Source of the DNA: Nocardia exalbida NBRC 100660
GTDB taxonomy: Bacteria > Actinomycetota > Actinomycetes > Mycobacteriales > Mycobacteriaceae
Assembly (NCBI RefSeq): GCF_000308575.1
Contig: NZ_BAFZ01000041.1
Coordinates: 62,001 to 126,000, forward strand
DNA: 64,000 bases
Reading direction: 5' to 3'
The notes beneath the pieces were generated by a model. It worked only from the letters and a program-made list of their open reading frames with translations, searched no databases and had not been told where the DNA came from. The stretch's first letter is position 1; each line of letters begins with the position of its first letter. Position numbers and translations under genes: made by a program. This document shows, piece after piece, positions 1-8,181 of the stretch.

Positions 1-2547
1 CGCGATCGCCTGGTCGAGGTGTTCGCACGCGGCGGCGAACTCGCCGCGCATGGCGATTCGATTCGCCAGTTCGGTCAGCGCGAACGACATTCCCCAGCGC
101 TCGCCGATGGCCCGGAACTCGGCGAGCGCCGTCTCGAGATAGGTGTCCGCCTCCCGGCCCTCCTGGCCGAGCGCGATCCGCGCCTTGCCCAGTTGGAGCC
201 GCGCCAGCGCCCGCACCCAGGGATCGTCGTCGGCGAGCAGCGGTTCGAACGCGGGCAGCAGCGCGTCGGGCCCCTCCAACATGCGTTCCATCGCGGCGAC
301 GAACCCCAGCAATGGGTATCGGCTCTTGCTGCGCCGGCTGAATCGGTATGCCTGGTGGATCCATTCCTCCACTTGGTGCTCGTCGGTCGGCCCGGAGTTC
401 ATGAAATGGACGACCAGTCCGTACACCCTGGCGCGGATCTCGTCCTCCACCTCGCCGGGCAGCTCGGCGGCCGCGGTGATCAGCTCCATGCCTTCGGCCT
501 TGTGCCCGCTGAGCCACCAGTACCAGCCCGTGGCCGCTGCGAGCCGCATCGCCTCGGCCGCGTCGCCCGCCGCGAGCGCGCCACGCATCGCGACGGCGAT
601 GTTGTCGTGCTCAATTTCCAGCGTGGCGAGCCACTCCAACTGCTCGGCGCGGCGCAGGTGCGGCTCCGCGCTGTCGGCGAGTCCGGTGAAGTACGCGAGA
701 TGGGCCCGGCGCACCGCGTCCGATTCCCCCGCCTCCACGAGCCGTTCGAGGGCGTACTGCTTGATCGTGTCGAGCATCCGATAGCGCGGTCCGCCGTCCC
801 CGGCGGTGAGCAGCGATTTCTCGGTCAGCGCGGTCAGCAGCTCGAGCATCTCCCATTGCTCGACCACCACGTTCTTCGTGCCCGCCTGCCCTTCGGGGCC
901 GCCCTCCGTGCCCGCGCAAACCTGCTCGGCCGCTTCCAGGCTCGCGCCGCCGGAGAACACCGCGAGCCTGCGCAGGACCATTCGTTCGGCGTCGGTGAGC
1001 AGCTCCCAGCTCCAGTCGACCACCGCGCGCAATGTCCGATGCTGCGGAAGCGCGGTACGGCTGCCGCCGGTCAGCAGGCGGAACCGATCGTCGAGGCGGG
1101 TGGCGAGCTGATCGAGGGACATGGTGCGCAGCCTGGCCGCGGCCAGTTCGATCGCCAGCGGTATTCCGTCGAGCGCCCGGCAGACGCGCGCCATGGTCGA
1201 CAATGCGCGGGCATCGGCCGCGAGATCCTTGCGCACCGCACCGGCCCGGTCGCGCAACAGCGCAACGGCCGGGGAGGACTCGATCTCGTCCGGGCCCGCG
1301 TTCTCTGTGGGCAACGCCAGCGGCTCGACCTGCCATATCGCCTCACCCGTGATGCCGAGCGGTTCTCTGCTCGTCGCGAGGATCCGCAGCCGGTGACACT
1401 CGCCGAGCAGCCGGTGCGCGAACGCCGCCGCGGACTCGATCACGTGCTCACAGTTGTCCAGGATCAACAGCGTTTCGCGCTCGCGGATCGCGGCGACGAG
1501 CCGGTCCATCGGCTCCGCGTTCGGTGCGCCGCCGAGCAGTGCGTCTCGCAGCCCGAGCGCGGCGAGCGCCGACTGCGACACGTCACCACTCGCGCCGACC
1601 GACGCCAGCTCCACCAGCCACGCCCCGTCCGGTAGGTCGTCGAGCATGGTCCGCGCGGTTTCCAGGGCCAGCCTGGTCTTGCCGGAACCGCCGGGCCCGG
1701 TCAACGTGGTGAGCCGATGGTCGGCGATGAGTTCGCGCACGACGGCGACGTCGGCGTATTTGCCGACGAACTTGGTCAATTCGGCCCGCAGGTTCGTCTT
1801 GCGGTCGGTTTCCCGCGCGCCCACTTCGCCGCGCAGCAGCGCGACGTGCAGTGCGGAGAGTTCCGGTGAGGGGTCAACGCCCAACTCGTCGGCGAGTGCC
1901 TCCCGGGCCTGCTGGTAGACGACCAGTGCCTCGTTGCCGCGACCCGCGGCGCCGAGCGCGCGCATCAGCGCGGCGACGAGCCGTTCCCGCACCGGGTGCC
2001 GAGCCACCAGTTCGGTCAGTTCGGCCACCATTTCCTGACCCCGGCCGAGGCGGATCTCCGCTTCGTACAGATCCTCCATGGAGGCCAGGCGCAGCCCCTC
2101 GAGCCGGGTGACCACCGCATCGAAAGCTTCGCTGTCCTGGATACCGATGTCCTGCATCGGCGCACCCCGCCACAGGTCGACGGCCTCGCGCAGCAGCCCG
2201 GCCTGTCGCGCGTCCGCACCGCCGCGTGCCTGGTCGAGAAGCTGTTCGAAGCGCACGGCATCGACAGCGCCGGGTTCCACCGTCAGCCGGTAGCCGCCCG
2301 CTTGCGCGTCGAGCAACCCGTCCGGCAGCACCCTGCGCAGCCGGGAGACCAGCGCCTGCAAGGCATTCGCGGCGTCGGAGGGCGGCTGTGCACCCCAGAT
2401 CCAGTCGACCAGCGTTGTTTTGCCGACCACGCGACCGGGTTCGAGCGCGAGGGCGATCAACAGGGCCCGCAACCGAGCACCCGGCACCTCGATCGATCCG
2501 CCGTCGTCTAGTCGGATCTCGAGCGGTCCAAGCATCCCGATCTGCAC
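1..2547 (-). CDS. AfsR/SARP-family transcriptional regulator with BTAD and NB-ARC domains (C-terminus outside window)
   Basis: A large multidomain activator read from about 2547 (GTG, protein begins VQIGMLGPLE) to beyond the left edge; 849 codons are present. The N-terminus is the winged-helix SARP DNA-binding domain (residues 1-90), followed by a bacterial transcriptional activation domain (about 95-245). An NB-ARC/STAND ATPase follows, with P-loop GPGGSGKT near 280 and a Walker B-like LLILDNCEH near 360; then come helical TPR-like repeats, including WYWWLSGHKAEG. ATG at 2535 is a possible alternative start, but GTG at 2547 gives the usual xxxGxLGPL opening. Proteins of this type activate secondary-metabolite or P450 operons by binding direct repeats. 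Such repeats lie in the divergent intergenic region, so the ferredoxin-P450 pair is the inferred target. Long open frames on the opposite strand here are GC-rich shadows. Confidence 0.93.
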   Translation of the reverse strand, partial: MQIGMLGPLEIRLDDGGSIEVPGARLRALLIALALEPGRVVGKTTLVDWIWGAQPPSDAANALQALVSRLRRVLPDGLLDAQAGGYRLTVEPGAVDAVRFEQLLDQARGGADARQAGLLREAVDLWRGAPMQDIGIQDSEAFDAVVTRLEGLRLASMEDLYEAEIRLGRGQEMVAELTELVARHPVRERLVAALMRALGAAGRGNEALVVYQQAREALADELGVDPSPELSALHVALLRGEVGARETDRKTNLRAELTKFVGKYADVAVVRELIADHRLTTLTGPGGSGKTRLALETARTMLDDLPDGAWLVELASVGASGDVSQSALAALGLRDALLGGAPNAEPMDRLVAAIRERETLLILDNCEHVIESAAAFAHRLLGECHRLRILATSREPLGITGEAIWQVEPLALPTENAGPDEIESSPAVALLRDRAGAVRKDLAADARALSTMARVCRALDGIPLAIELAAARLRTMSLDQLATRLDDRFRLLTGGSRTALPQHRTLRAVVDWSWELLTDAERMVLRRLAVFSGGASLEAAEQVCAGTEGGPEGQAGTKNVVVEQWEMLELLTALTEKSLLTAGDGGPRYRMLDTIKQYALERLVEAGESDAVRRAHLAYFTGLADSAEPHLRRAEQLEWLATLEIEHDNIAVAMRGALAAGDAAEAMRLAAATGWYWWLSGHKAEGMELITAAAELPGEVEDEIRARVYGLVVHFMNSGPTDEHQVEEWIHQAYRFSRRSKSRYPLLGFVAAMERMLEGPDALLPAFEPLLADDDPWVRALARLQLGKARIALGQEGREADTYLETALAEFRAIGERWGMSFALTELANRIAMRGEFAAACEHLDQAIA

Positions 2548-2665
2548 CGGCCCATTCTGCCGTGGACGATCGGCGGTCAGCGGGCCGCCCGTCCCTGGGG
2601 TGATAACCGGTCCGATGGTATCGACCGACAACGACCAGGACAGTTCTCCCGACCGTCGAACGCCC

Positions 2666-2705
2666 TGTCAGCGGACGTGTCAGGTCGGTGTCAGGGCGGT
2701 ATCAG
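2666..2705 (+). promoter_or_regulatory. SARP-type operator: four TGTCAG-like direct repeats
   Basis: TGTCAG occurs at 2666, 2678 and 2689, and TATCAG at 2700, a spacing of 12, 11 and 11 bases. Heptamer-like direct repeats at 11-base helical spacing just upstream of a -10 region are the known binding mode of SARP/AfsR activators. The array lies between the SARP-type regulator and the ferredoxin-P450 operon, 85 bases before the ferredoxin start. Binding by the adjacent regulator is inferred. Confidence 0.72.
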
Positions 2706-2790
2706 CCGGACTGGCGACAGTATCCCCTGTGAATAGTTCAGCGATTGCAGGCGGCGGCATGCGCTCCCTGCCCCTCACCCGGGGTTACCA

Positions 2791-2991
2791 GTGGAACTGA
2801 GCGTGGATCGTGAGCGCTGCATCAGCGCAGGCATGTGCGCACTGACTGCCCCCGAAGTGTTCGACCAGGACACCGAGGACGGCCGGGTGGTGCTGCTGAA
2901 CCGCGCGCCCGCGCCCGGCCAGGGCTCTGCGGTCCGCGAGGCCGCACAGGTGTGCCCGTCCGGCGCGATCACCCTCGTCTCCGGCGACTAG
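2791..2991 (+). CDS. 3Fe-4S ferredoxin, P450 redox partner
   Basis: A 66-residue ferredoxin with GTG start. The cluster ligands are C10, C16 and C55 in the patterns CISAGMC and VCPSGAI. The residue at position 13 of the first loop is Ala rather than Cys, which gives a 3Fe-4S instead of a 4Fe-4S cluster, as is typical of the small acidic ferredoxins that serve actinobacterial CYP105-type enzymes. It sits 40 bases upstream of a P450 gene on the same strand and almost certainly passes electrons to it. A cytosolic role is expected. No ferredoxin reductase is encoded nearby, so reductant must come from elsewhere in the genome. Confidence 0.93.
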   Translation: MELSVDRERCISAGMCALTAPEVFDQDTEDGRVVLLNRAPAPGQGSAVREAAQVCPSGAITLVSGD

Positions 2992-3031
2992 TCCACAGCT
3001 CCGGCACAACAACCGCAACAAAGGAAACCTG

Positions 3032-4258
3032 ATGACTCGAGCAGTTCCCATCCCGAACGGCCTCCCCATGGAGCGCGACGCCAGCCCCTTCGACCCGCCC
3101 CGCGAAATCACCCGGCTGCGCGAGACCCGCCCGGTCTGCCCCTTGATCTTCCCGGACGGTCACGAGGGCTGGCTCGTCACCGGCTACGACGCGGTCCGCA
3201 GGCTCATGGCCGACACCCGGTTCAGCTCGCGCCAGGACATCGGCATTCTCCACGTGCCGTTCCCGACCCCCGGCATGCCCGCCGCTACCGAACCGTCCCC
3301 GCAGGTGCCGGGCTTGTTCGTCGCCATGGACCCGCCGGACCACACCCGGCTGCGGCGCAAGCTGACCGGCGCCTTCACCGTCAGACGCATGAAGCAGCTC
3401 GAAGAGCGCATCATCGAGATCACCGAACGGCAACTGGACGAGATGGCGCGGCTGACCCCGCCGGTCGACCTGGTCGAGGCGTTCGCGCTGCCGGTGCCCT
3501 CGCTGGTGATCTGCGAGCTGCTCGGCGTCCCCTACGCCGATCGGGAGACCTTCCAGGTCAACTCCGCCAAATTCCTGGTCAAGGAACAGCCGCTGGAAGA
3601 GAAGATGGCCGCCTACGGTGCGATGACCACGTACCTGGCCGGACTGGTCACCCGCAAACGCGCCGAACCCGGCGAGGACATCCTGTCCGATCTGGCCCGC
3701 CACGACGACCTCACCATCGAGGAGCTGACCGGCGTCGCCTTCCTGCTGCTGCTCGCGGGCCACGAGACCACCGCCAACATGCTGGCCCTGGGCACCTTCG
3801 CGCTCCTGGAGCACCCCGAACAGCTGGCGCAACTGCGCGCCGACCCGGATCTGGTGCCCGGCGCCGTCGAGGAATTGCTGCGCTACCTGTCCGTCGCCGA
3901 CATCTTCTACCGCTACGCCACCGACGACATCGAACTCGGCGGCGAGACGATCGGCAAGGGCTCGACGGTCGTCGTCTCGTTGCTGGCCGCCAACCACGAC
4001 CCCCAGCGCTTCGACAACCCCGACACCCTGGACATCCACCGCACGACCCGCGGGCATTTGTCCTTCGGTCACGGCATCCATCAGTGCCTGGGCCAGCAAT
4101 TGGCCCGCATCGAGATGCGCGCCGGTTTCGCCGGTCTGCTGCGCCGCTTCCCGACCCTCGAGCTGGCCGTCCCCGCGGGCGAAGTGAAACTCAGGACCGA
4201 CATGAATATCTACGGCGTCCACGCACTGCCGGTCACCTGGACGGAAACGGCCCGGTAA
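3032..4258 (+). CDS. Cytochrome P450, CYP105-like
   Basis: A 408-residue soluble bacterial P450. It has the I-helix oxygen-activation motif LLAGHETTAN near 245, the K-helix ExxR in EELLRYLS near 280, and the heme-binding loop FGHGIHQCLG with the thiolate Cys at about 352. Length and motif wording fit the CYP105 family, whose members hydroxylate xenobiotics, macrolides or terpenoids; the substrate cannot be read from sequence. It is translated together with the upstream ferredoxin, and a strong hairpin follows the stop. Expression is probably driven from the SARP repeat promoter in front of the ferredoxin. A 417-codon frame on the opposite strand is a shadow of this gene. Confidence 0.95.
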   Translation: MTRAVPIPNGLPMERDASPFDPPREITRLRETRPVCPLIFPDGHEGWLVTGYDAVRRLMADTRFSSRQDIGILHVPFPTPGMPAATEPSPQVPGLFVAMDPPDHTRLRRKLTGAFTVRRMKQLEERIIEITERQLDEMARLTPPVDLVEAFALPVPSLVICELLGVPYADRETFQVNSAKFLVKEQPLEEKMAAYGAMTTYLAGLVTRKRAEPGEDILSDLARHDDLTIEELTGVAFLLLLAGHETTANMLALGTFALLEHPEQLAQLRADPDLVPGAVEELLRYLSVADIFYRYATDDIELGGETIGKGSTVVVSLLAANHDPQRFDNPDTLDIHRTTRGHLSFGHGIHQCLGQQLARIEMRAGFAGLLRRFPTLELAVPAGEVKLRTDMNIYGVHALPVTWTETAR

Positions 4259-4268
4259 AACGGAAGAA

Positions 4269-4304
4269 CCTCGGGCGGGGATTCGGTGGATCCCCGCCCC
4301 GAGG
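4269..4304 (+). terminator. Hairpin terminator after the ferredoxin-P450 operon
   Basis: Arms CCTCGGGCGGGGA and TCCCCGCCCCGAGG pair with one bulged G around a short loop, 10 bases after the P450 stop codon. There is no long T tail, as is common in high-GC actinobacteria. Confidence 0.75.
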
Positions 4305-4566
4305 ACCGGTCAAGACAGTCGCGCCTCGAGTCAAGGATTTCTCCTGGACGCGCCGGCGTCGCCACCCGCGGATCCTACTTTGATACTCGCCGGTAACTGT
4401 TATAACTCCCAATAGCTCGCAAGTAGCTGACTACTTATTTTCAACGCTGGGGAGCTTCTGACATCGGCATTAGCGCTTAGCCGGTGATTGCGGGCCGAGG
4501 ACGTATTGACGAATGCGAACCGCCACGGGCAGAATCGGCCGGGTCGGAACAGGGGGTGGAGGAGTT
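4305..4566. other. Intergenic stretch, relatively AT-rich, promoter of the SRPBCC gene
   Basis: No gene is seen. Bases 4380-4450 are clearly richer in A+T than the surroundings (runs such as CTACTTATTTTCAACG), which suggests a promoter for the gene at 4567. A longer in-frame ATG at 4513 exists but has no ribosome site. Confidence 0.5.
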
Positions 4567-5025
4567 ATGCGCGTTAAAACGGATATATATTTCGACGTCG
4601 CTGTCGAACCCGCCCAGGTCTTCGATGCCCTCGCGGCCATCGAAATGCTCCCCGAATGGTCGGCGTATTCGGATGCGCGCGTGGCCACCCGCGGCGAATC
4701 CGGTCGGCCACAACGGGTTTACGTGACCGCCGATACTCTGCTCGGCAGGTCCGATCTCCAGGTGCTGGAATACGAGTGGACCGATGACCGGGTGTCGTGG
4801 CAGGTCGTGGACAGCTGTGTCGGCCTCGGCGGAGGCGGATGGTTCGAAGTGTCCGAGGACCGTGCGGGAGCGCAGGTCTGGTATCACACCGAGTTGCAGT
4901 CCTCGCTGCTGTTGCCGGGGCTCCTCCTCAAACGCAGCGTGCGCCGGGAGAGTGAAACCGTCGCGCGCAACTTCATCCAATTCGCGGAGGGATTCGCCGT
5001 GCCTCCGCAATCGCGCGCGGTATAG
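4567..5025 (+). CDS. SRPBCC (polyketide cyclase/START-like) family protein
   Basis: A 152-residue protein. The start at 4567 is chosen because GGAGGAG lies just upstream; an earlier ATG at 4513 lacks such a site. The opening pattern DIYFDVAVEPAQVFDALAAI, followed by LPEWS, is that of the SRPBCC/polyketide-cyclase-2 fold, a cavity-forming helix-grip domain that binds hydrophobic ligands. No catalytic residues can be assigned. It is transcribed alone and is convergent with the protease-nuclease gene. The function is unknown; ligand carriage or lipid sensing is typical of the family. Confidence 0.8.
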   Translation: MRVKTDIYFDVAVEPAQVFDALAAIEMLPEWSAYSDARVATRGESGRPQRVYVTADTLLGRSDLQVLEYEWTDDRVSWQVVDSCVGLGGGGWFEVSEDRAGAQVWYHTELQSSLLLPGLLLKRSVRRESETVARNFIQFAEGFAVPPQSRAV

Positions 5026-5051
5026 CTGTCACGCAACGAACCGGTCCGGGC

Positions 5052-6908
5052 TCACCACTGGATGTCCGCGACCGAGTTCAACGGGGCTTCCACTTCCTCC
5101 GGCGCCAACTGGAGATCCGCGTCCCGCAGCGCTTGCGGGAAGTGGAAGCCGGCGCGCTGCTCGATCTCGTTCAACGGGACCTGGAAGACGCGGAACTCGT
5201 CGAGGTCGAGGGCCTCGAGCTGGTCGAGGCTCTGGCTCAACAGGAAGCCACGGGCCTTCAGTTCACCGTGTTCCTCGAACGCGATGACCTTCCAGAACTC
5301 GCGGGGAATCTTGACCTGCCGGAATTCGCGGTCGTCCGCAGTGAAAACCGGGCCGCCGAACGCGCTGACCTTGAGATCGTCGACGGTGGCGTCGGCGAAG
5401 ACGGCGTCCTCGAGTCGCCCCCACACCCCGTCGCGCATGCTCTGGTTGAAGTCGTCCATCTGCGGGGTGATGTTGGTGTAGAAGAACGAGTCCTTGTTGG
5501 CTTTCGCCGCTTCGGGCAGGCTGCCCCACAGCAGATCCGCGCGTCGCGCGAGATGGCCGCGATCGAGCCGGTTGTCGCGGTACAACTCGTTGCCGACCTG
5601 CGCGTCCGCGTCGAGTCGCGGATCCTTGACGAAGTCGATCTTCTTGCGCGAGAGCTTCTTGATCGAGGCGCCGTCGATGTTCCAGGCCACCCAGATGGCG
5701 AAGCGGCGTGAGCGGCGCATCGCGAGGGAGAAGTGCGTGTAGTGCAGGACGTCGGCGCCGTCGAGGGCGGTCGCCACGTCGGGGCGCAGCTGCGCGTCCA
5801 CCTCGGGCAGCGGTATCGGCGATGCGAGGAACCGCGGATCGTATCCGGCCACCGCCGCGACTTCCTCCGCGGGCGGCGGGGTCAAGCTGATGCCGAGCTT
5901 CTCGAACACCGATCGCGGCAGGCAGGCCAGCGCGTGCTCGTCGGTGTCGGCGCCCGTCTCACCCGCGAAATGCAATCCGGCCAGTACGGTGCTGGTCTGG
6001 CCGTCGGCCGATTCGAACAGCCACGCCGACCCGGAGTCGCCGCCGCTGCTGATCTCGCCGTCGGCCGCGGGATGGGCCGGATCCGGTCCGATCTCGAAGC
6101 CGCCGATGCTCTTCGGGCCGACCCCGCGGTAATCGATCCGGGCGATCACGTCGACGCGCCGCACGATGCCGTGGGTGACCGCGGTGGTCCGGCCGCTCTT
6201 GATCACCTTGTCGCCCAGCTCGGGTTCGCCGAGACGGTCCGGAACGACGTCCAGCCCGGTGATCTCGGCGCTGAACCGCCGGTCCTCGATGGCGGCGACG
6301 GCGCAGTCGCCCGCCGTGCCGAGATGAGACCGGACGAGCTTGCCGAGCCGATTGCGGTCGATTCGATTGTCGTCGCGCGGGCCGGGCTGCACGATCACGT
6401 CGCCGAGTGCGCCCGCCGCGGTGTGCAGGACGTGCCAATTGCTCAGGACGTACGGCGTCCCGTCGTCTCGGTCGTAGACGACGCAACCGATCGTTCCGGC
6501 CGTGGTGGCGGGATGGCCGACGCTGATGCCGGGAACGATCGGATCCTGGCGCGTCTTGCGCTGCGGCGCCACCGCTTCGGTGACCAGCCGGAAGGCGGGC
6601 TCGAACTTGCGCTGCAGGACATCGGTGGGCACCTCGAACCCGTCGACGGTGACCGTCTCCGGAATCGTCGACGTGCCGAGCGCTTCGAGCTCCTCCGGCT
6701 CGGACACCTTCTCGTTCACCGTGAACTGCACCGCGATCTCGTCGGTCGGTTTTCCGTCGACTTGCTTGTAGCCGACGCCGATCGAGGAGATATTGGGGTC
6801 TTCAAGGAAGCTTTCCCCTTTGCTGCGGATGAATGTGCGCAGCGCGGAGAGCAGATCGTCGTTTTCGGCGTGGGACCGGTGGGAAACTGAGTTCTTTTTC
6901 GCAGGCAT
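5052..6908 (-). CDS. Trypsin-like serine protease fused to DNA/RNA non-specific (NUC1) endonuclease
   Basis: A 618-residue two-enzyme protein; ATG at 6908 follows GGAG at good spacing, and 29 further upstream codons are open but unlikely. Residues 35-100 form a lead domain (SSIGVGYK, VPTDVLQ) of the kind that precedes NAL1-like trypsin-fold proteases. The protease triad is visible as H159 (SNWHVL), D201 (GDCAVA) and S292 (GGDSGSAW). Residues 385-590 are a beta-beta-alpha-metal NUC1 nuclease with DRGH (D449-H452) and the metal-region Asn in TNITPQ (479), followed by FNQ. There is no signal peptide or membrane segment, so the protein should be cytoplasmic. A protease that might release or be regulated with a nuclease suggests a self-triggered toxin or defence effector; that role is inference. 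No partner gene is evident. Confidence 0.88.
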   Translation of the reverse strand: MPAKKNSVSHRSHAENDDLLSALRTFIRSKGESFLEDPNISSIGVGYKQVDGKPTDEIAVQFTVNEKVSEPEELEALGTSTIPETVTVDGFEVPTDVLQRKFEPAFRLVTEAVAPQRKTRQDPIVPGISVGHPATTAGTIGCVVYDRDDGTPYVLSNWHVLHTAAGALGDVIVQPGPRDDNRIDRNRLGKLVRSHLGTAGDCAVAAIEDRRFSAEITGLDVVPDRLGEPELGDKVIKSGRTTAVTHGIVRRVDVIARIDYRGVGPKSIGGFEIGPDPAHPAADGEISSGGDSGSAWLFESADGQTSTVLAGLHFAGETGADTDEHALACLPRSVFEKLGISLTPPPAEEVAAVAGYDPRFLASPIPLPEVDAQLRPDVATALDGADVLHYTHFSLAMRRSRRFAIWVAWNIDGASIKKLSRKKIDFVKDPRLDADAQVGNELYRDNRLDRGHLARRADLLWGSLPEAAKANKDSFFYTNITPQMDDFNQSMRDGVWGRLEDAVFADATVDDLKVSAFGGPVFTADDREFRQVKIPREFWKVIAFEEHGELKARGFLLSQSLDQLEALDLDEFRVFQVPLNEIEQRAGFHFPQALRDADLQLAPEEVEAPLNSVADIQW

Positions 6909-7061
6909 CGGGGACTCCGTGTTCGAGGTGAGCGGGGTGACGACGTCGTCGTCGCACCGGCTGTTGCCATCGTCGGGTCGCGGTGCCCGCAGCACACGAG
7001 TAGCGAACTACCCGGAACGCCCGGTCGTAATGCTGGGTAAAAGTTTCTTCGGGTAACCGAT

Positions 7062-7078
7062 ACAGCGAAAATCGCTGT
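7062..7078 (-). terminator. Hairpin after the MarR gene
   Basis: A perfect 7-base-pair stem (ACAGCGA / TCGCTGT) with an AAA loop, lying 5 bases after the MarR stop on the minus strand and upstream of the nuclease gene. It probably ends MarR transcription. Confidence 0.5.
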
Positions 7079-7083
7079 CGGCT

Positions 7084-7506
7084 TTACCGACGTTCGGCCA
7101 AAGCTGTCGCCGTGGCGGTCACCAGGGCGATCAATCGGGTTCGATCGATATCGGGAAGCCTTCGGGTCAGTTCTCGCTCCAGATCCGCACGGAACTTCTC
7201 GCGCACCGCCGAGCCTTGGTCGGTCGGAACGGCGCGAGTCACGCGGCGGTCGCTGGGATCGGTTTTTCTGGCGAGCAATCCGCGCCGCTCGAGTCGGTCC
7301 ACCATGCCGGTCACGTTGGTCTTGTCGCAACCGAGCATGGCGGCCAGTTCACCGAAGGACGGTGGCCGGTCGGCACCTAGCAGACACAGCAATTCGGCTT
7401 GCTGACTCGTCAGCTCGAAACGCCGCGCGATCAGGCTGTAGAGAGTGCTCATCTCGCGGTGCAACTGCGCGAAGGCGGGCGCCAGTCCCGGGGCGCCGGT
7501 CGGCAT
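7084..7506 (-). CDS. MarR-family transcriptional regulator
   Basis: A 140-residue winged-helix repressor. The start is set at 7506 ([10 protein letters not shown]) because the extra N-terminal codons upstream read through the antisense of an SDR remnant. The HTH core is [13 protein letters not shown] ... [20 protein letters not shown], and the wing carries [13 protein letters not shown], the usual MarR DR-R motif. MarR proteins commonly repress a divergent enzyme gene. Here the divergent position holds only the C-terminal end of an SDR oxidoreductase, so the original target may be lost. It may also act on the nuclease gene downstream, but no operator was identified. Confidence 0.88.
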   Translation of the reverse strand: MPTGAPGLAPAFAQLHREMSTLYSLIARRFELTSQQAELLCLLGADRPPSFGELAAMLGCDKTNVTGMVDRLERRGLLARKTDPSDRRVTRAVPTDQGSAVREKFRADLERELTRRLPDIDRTRLIALVTATATALAERR

Positions 7507-7513
7507 GTGAAAA

Positions 7514-7668
7514 GCGGGATCGGGTCGATGCAGCAGATCGTCCAGTCGATCCCGCTCGGCCGCCTCGGCGAACCCGACGACATCGCCGACGTGGTCGCCT
7601 TCCTGGCGTCGGACGCGGCCCGCTGGATCACCGGGGCGAGTGTGCCCGCCGGTGGGGGAGCGTTCTGA
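7514..7668 (+). pseudogene. C-terminal remnant of a short-chain dehydrogenase/reductase
   Basis: About 50 codons read [18 protein letters not shown], then [11 protein letters not shown] and PAGGG. This is the conserved C-terminal block of classical SDR enzymes (loop after the YxxxK helix, then the WITG strand). The Rossmann GxxxGxG start and the catalytic Ser-Tyr-Lys region are absent. The fragment begins almost exactly where the divergent MarR gene starts, which suggests a deletion or rearrangement that removed the first four fifths of an SDR gene once paired with the regulator. Confidence 0.8.
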
Positions 7669-7707
7669 TCCCGCGGCCAGGCGCGCTGGGCGCCGTCGCA
7701 CGGCGTC

Positions 7708-8166
7708 TCAGGATTGCCCCGCCGCCCACCGTAGCTGATCCTCCGCTTCACCGGATGGCGTGCCGGCGGGGATTACGAGCAGCGTCGCCTCGGCGCCGTT
7801 CGTCCCGATCAGGTGCATGATGCCGGGCGGCTGACCAGTGTCGGGTCCGTGTACTTCGATGCCGTCCTGGCGGTCGATGCGGCGTTGGGTGATGCTGACG
7901 GCGTTCCATTCGAAGCTGACCCGTTCGGTGGGACCGAGCCGGGGAGTGAGGGCGCTGATCAGGTCGTGCAGCTCGGCGGTGAGGTTGTCCGTCCACGGCC
8001 ACCAGCCGCCGTCGACCTGCTCGGGGCCGGCGCTGGATTCGCGCAGGAGCAGCCGCGGGGTGCGGGTGGGAGTTCGGAAGGGTTGCCGCCCCGGCTGGGG
8101 CGGGCCGGTGCCGGCGGTCATGTCGAAGTGGTTCGTGATCGGGCGGCGGGTATTGATCTTGGTCAT
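7708..8166 (-). CDS. DUF5994 family protein (copy 2)
   Basis: A 152-residue protein with ATG at 8166 preceded by AGAGGAAC. The signature PRLLLRE ... VDGGWWPWTDNLTAEL matches the DUF5994 family, a small actinobacterial family of unknown function found mostly in Nocardia, Rhodococcus and mycobacteria. It lies 15 bases downstream of a paralogue and is clearly co-transcribed with it. The N-terminus is disordered and polar, with no membrane segment. The two copies share the WWP and LGP blocks but diverge elsewhere, so this is an old duplication. Confidence 0.78.
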   Translation of the reverse strand: MTKINTRRPITNHFDMTAGTGPPQPGRQPFRTPTRTPRLLLRESSAGPEQVDGGWWPWTDNLTAELHDLISALTPRLGPTERVSFEWNAVSITQRRIDRQDGIEVHGPDTGQPPGIMHLIGTNGAEATLLVIPAGTPSGEAEDQLRWAAGQS

Positions 8167-8181
8167 GGTCTGTTCCTCTGG

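Noticed and set aside
19..1635. 538-codon plus-strand frame at the left end
   Set aside because: It is the antisense shadow of the AfsR-type regulator, whose NB-ARC motifs are unmistakable.
2969..4222. 417-codon minus-strand frame opposite the first P450
   Set aside because: No recognisable domain; the plus strand encodes an intact P450.
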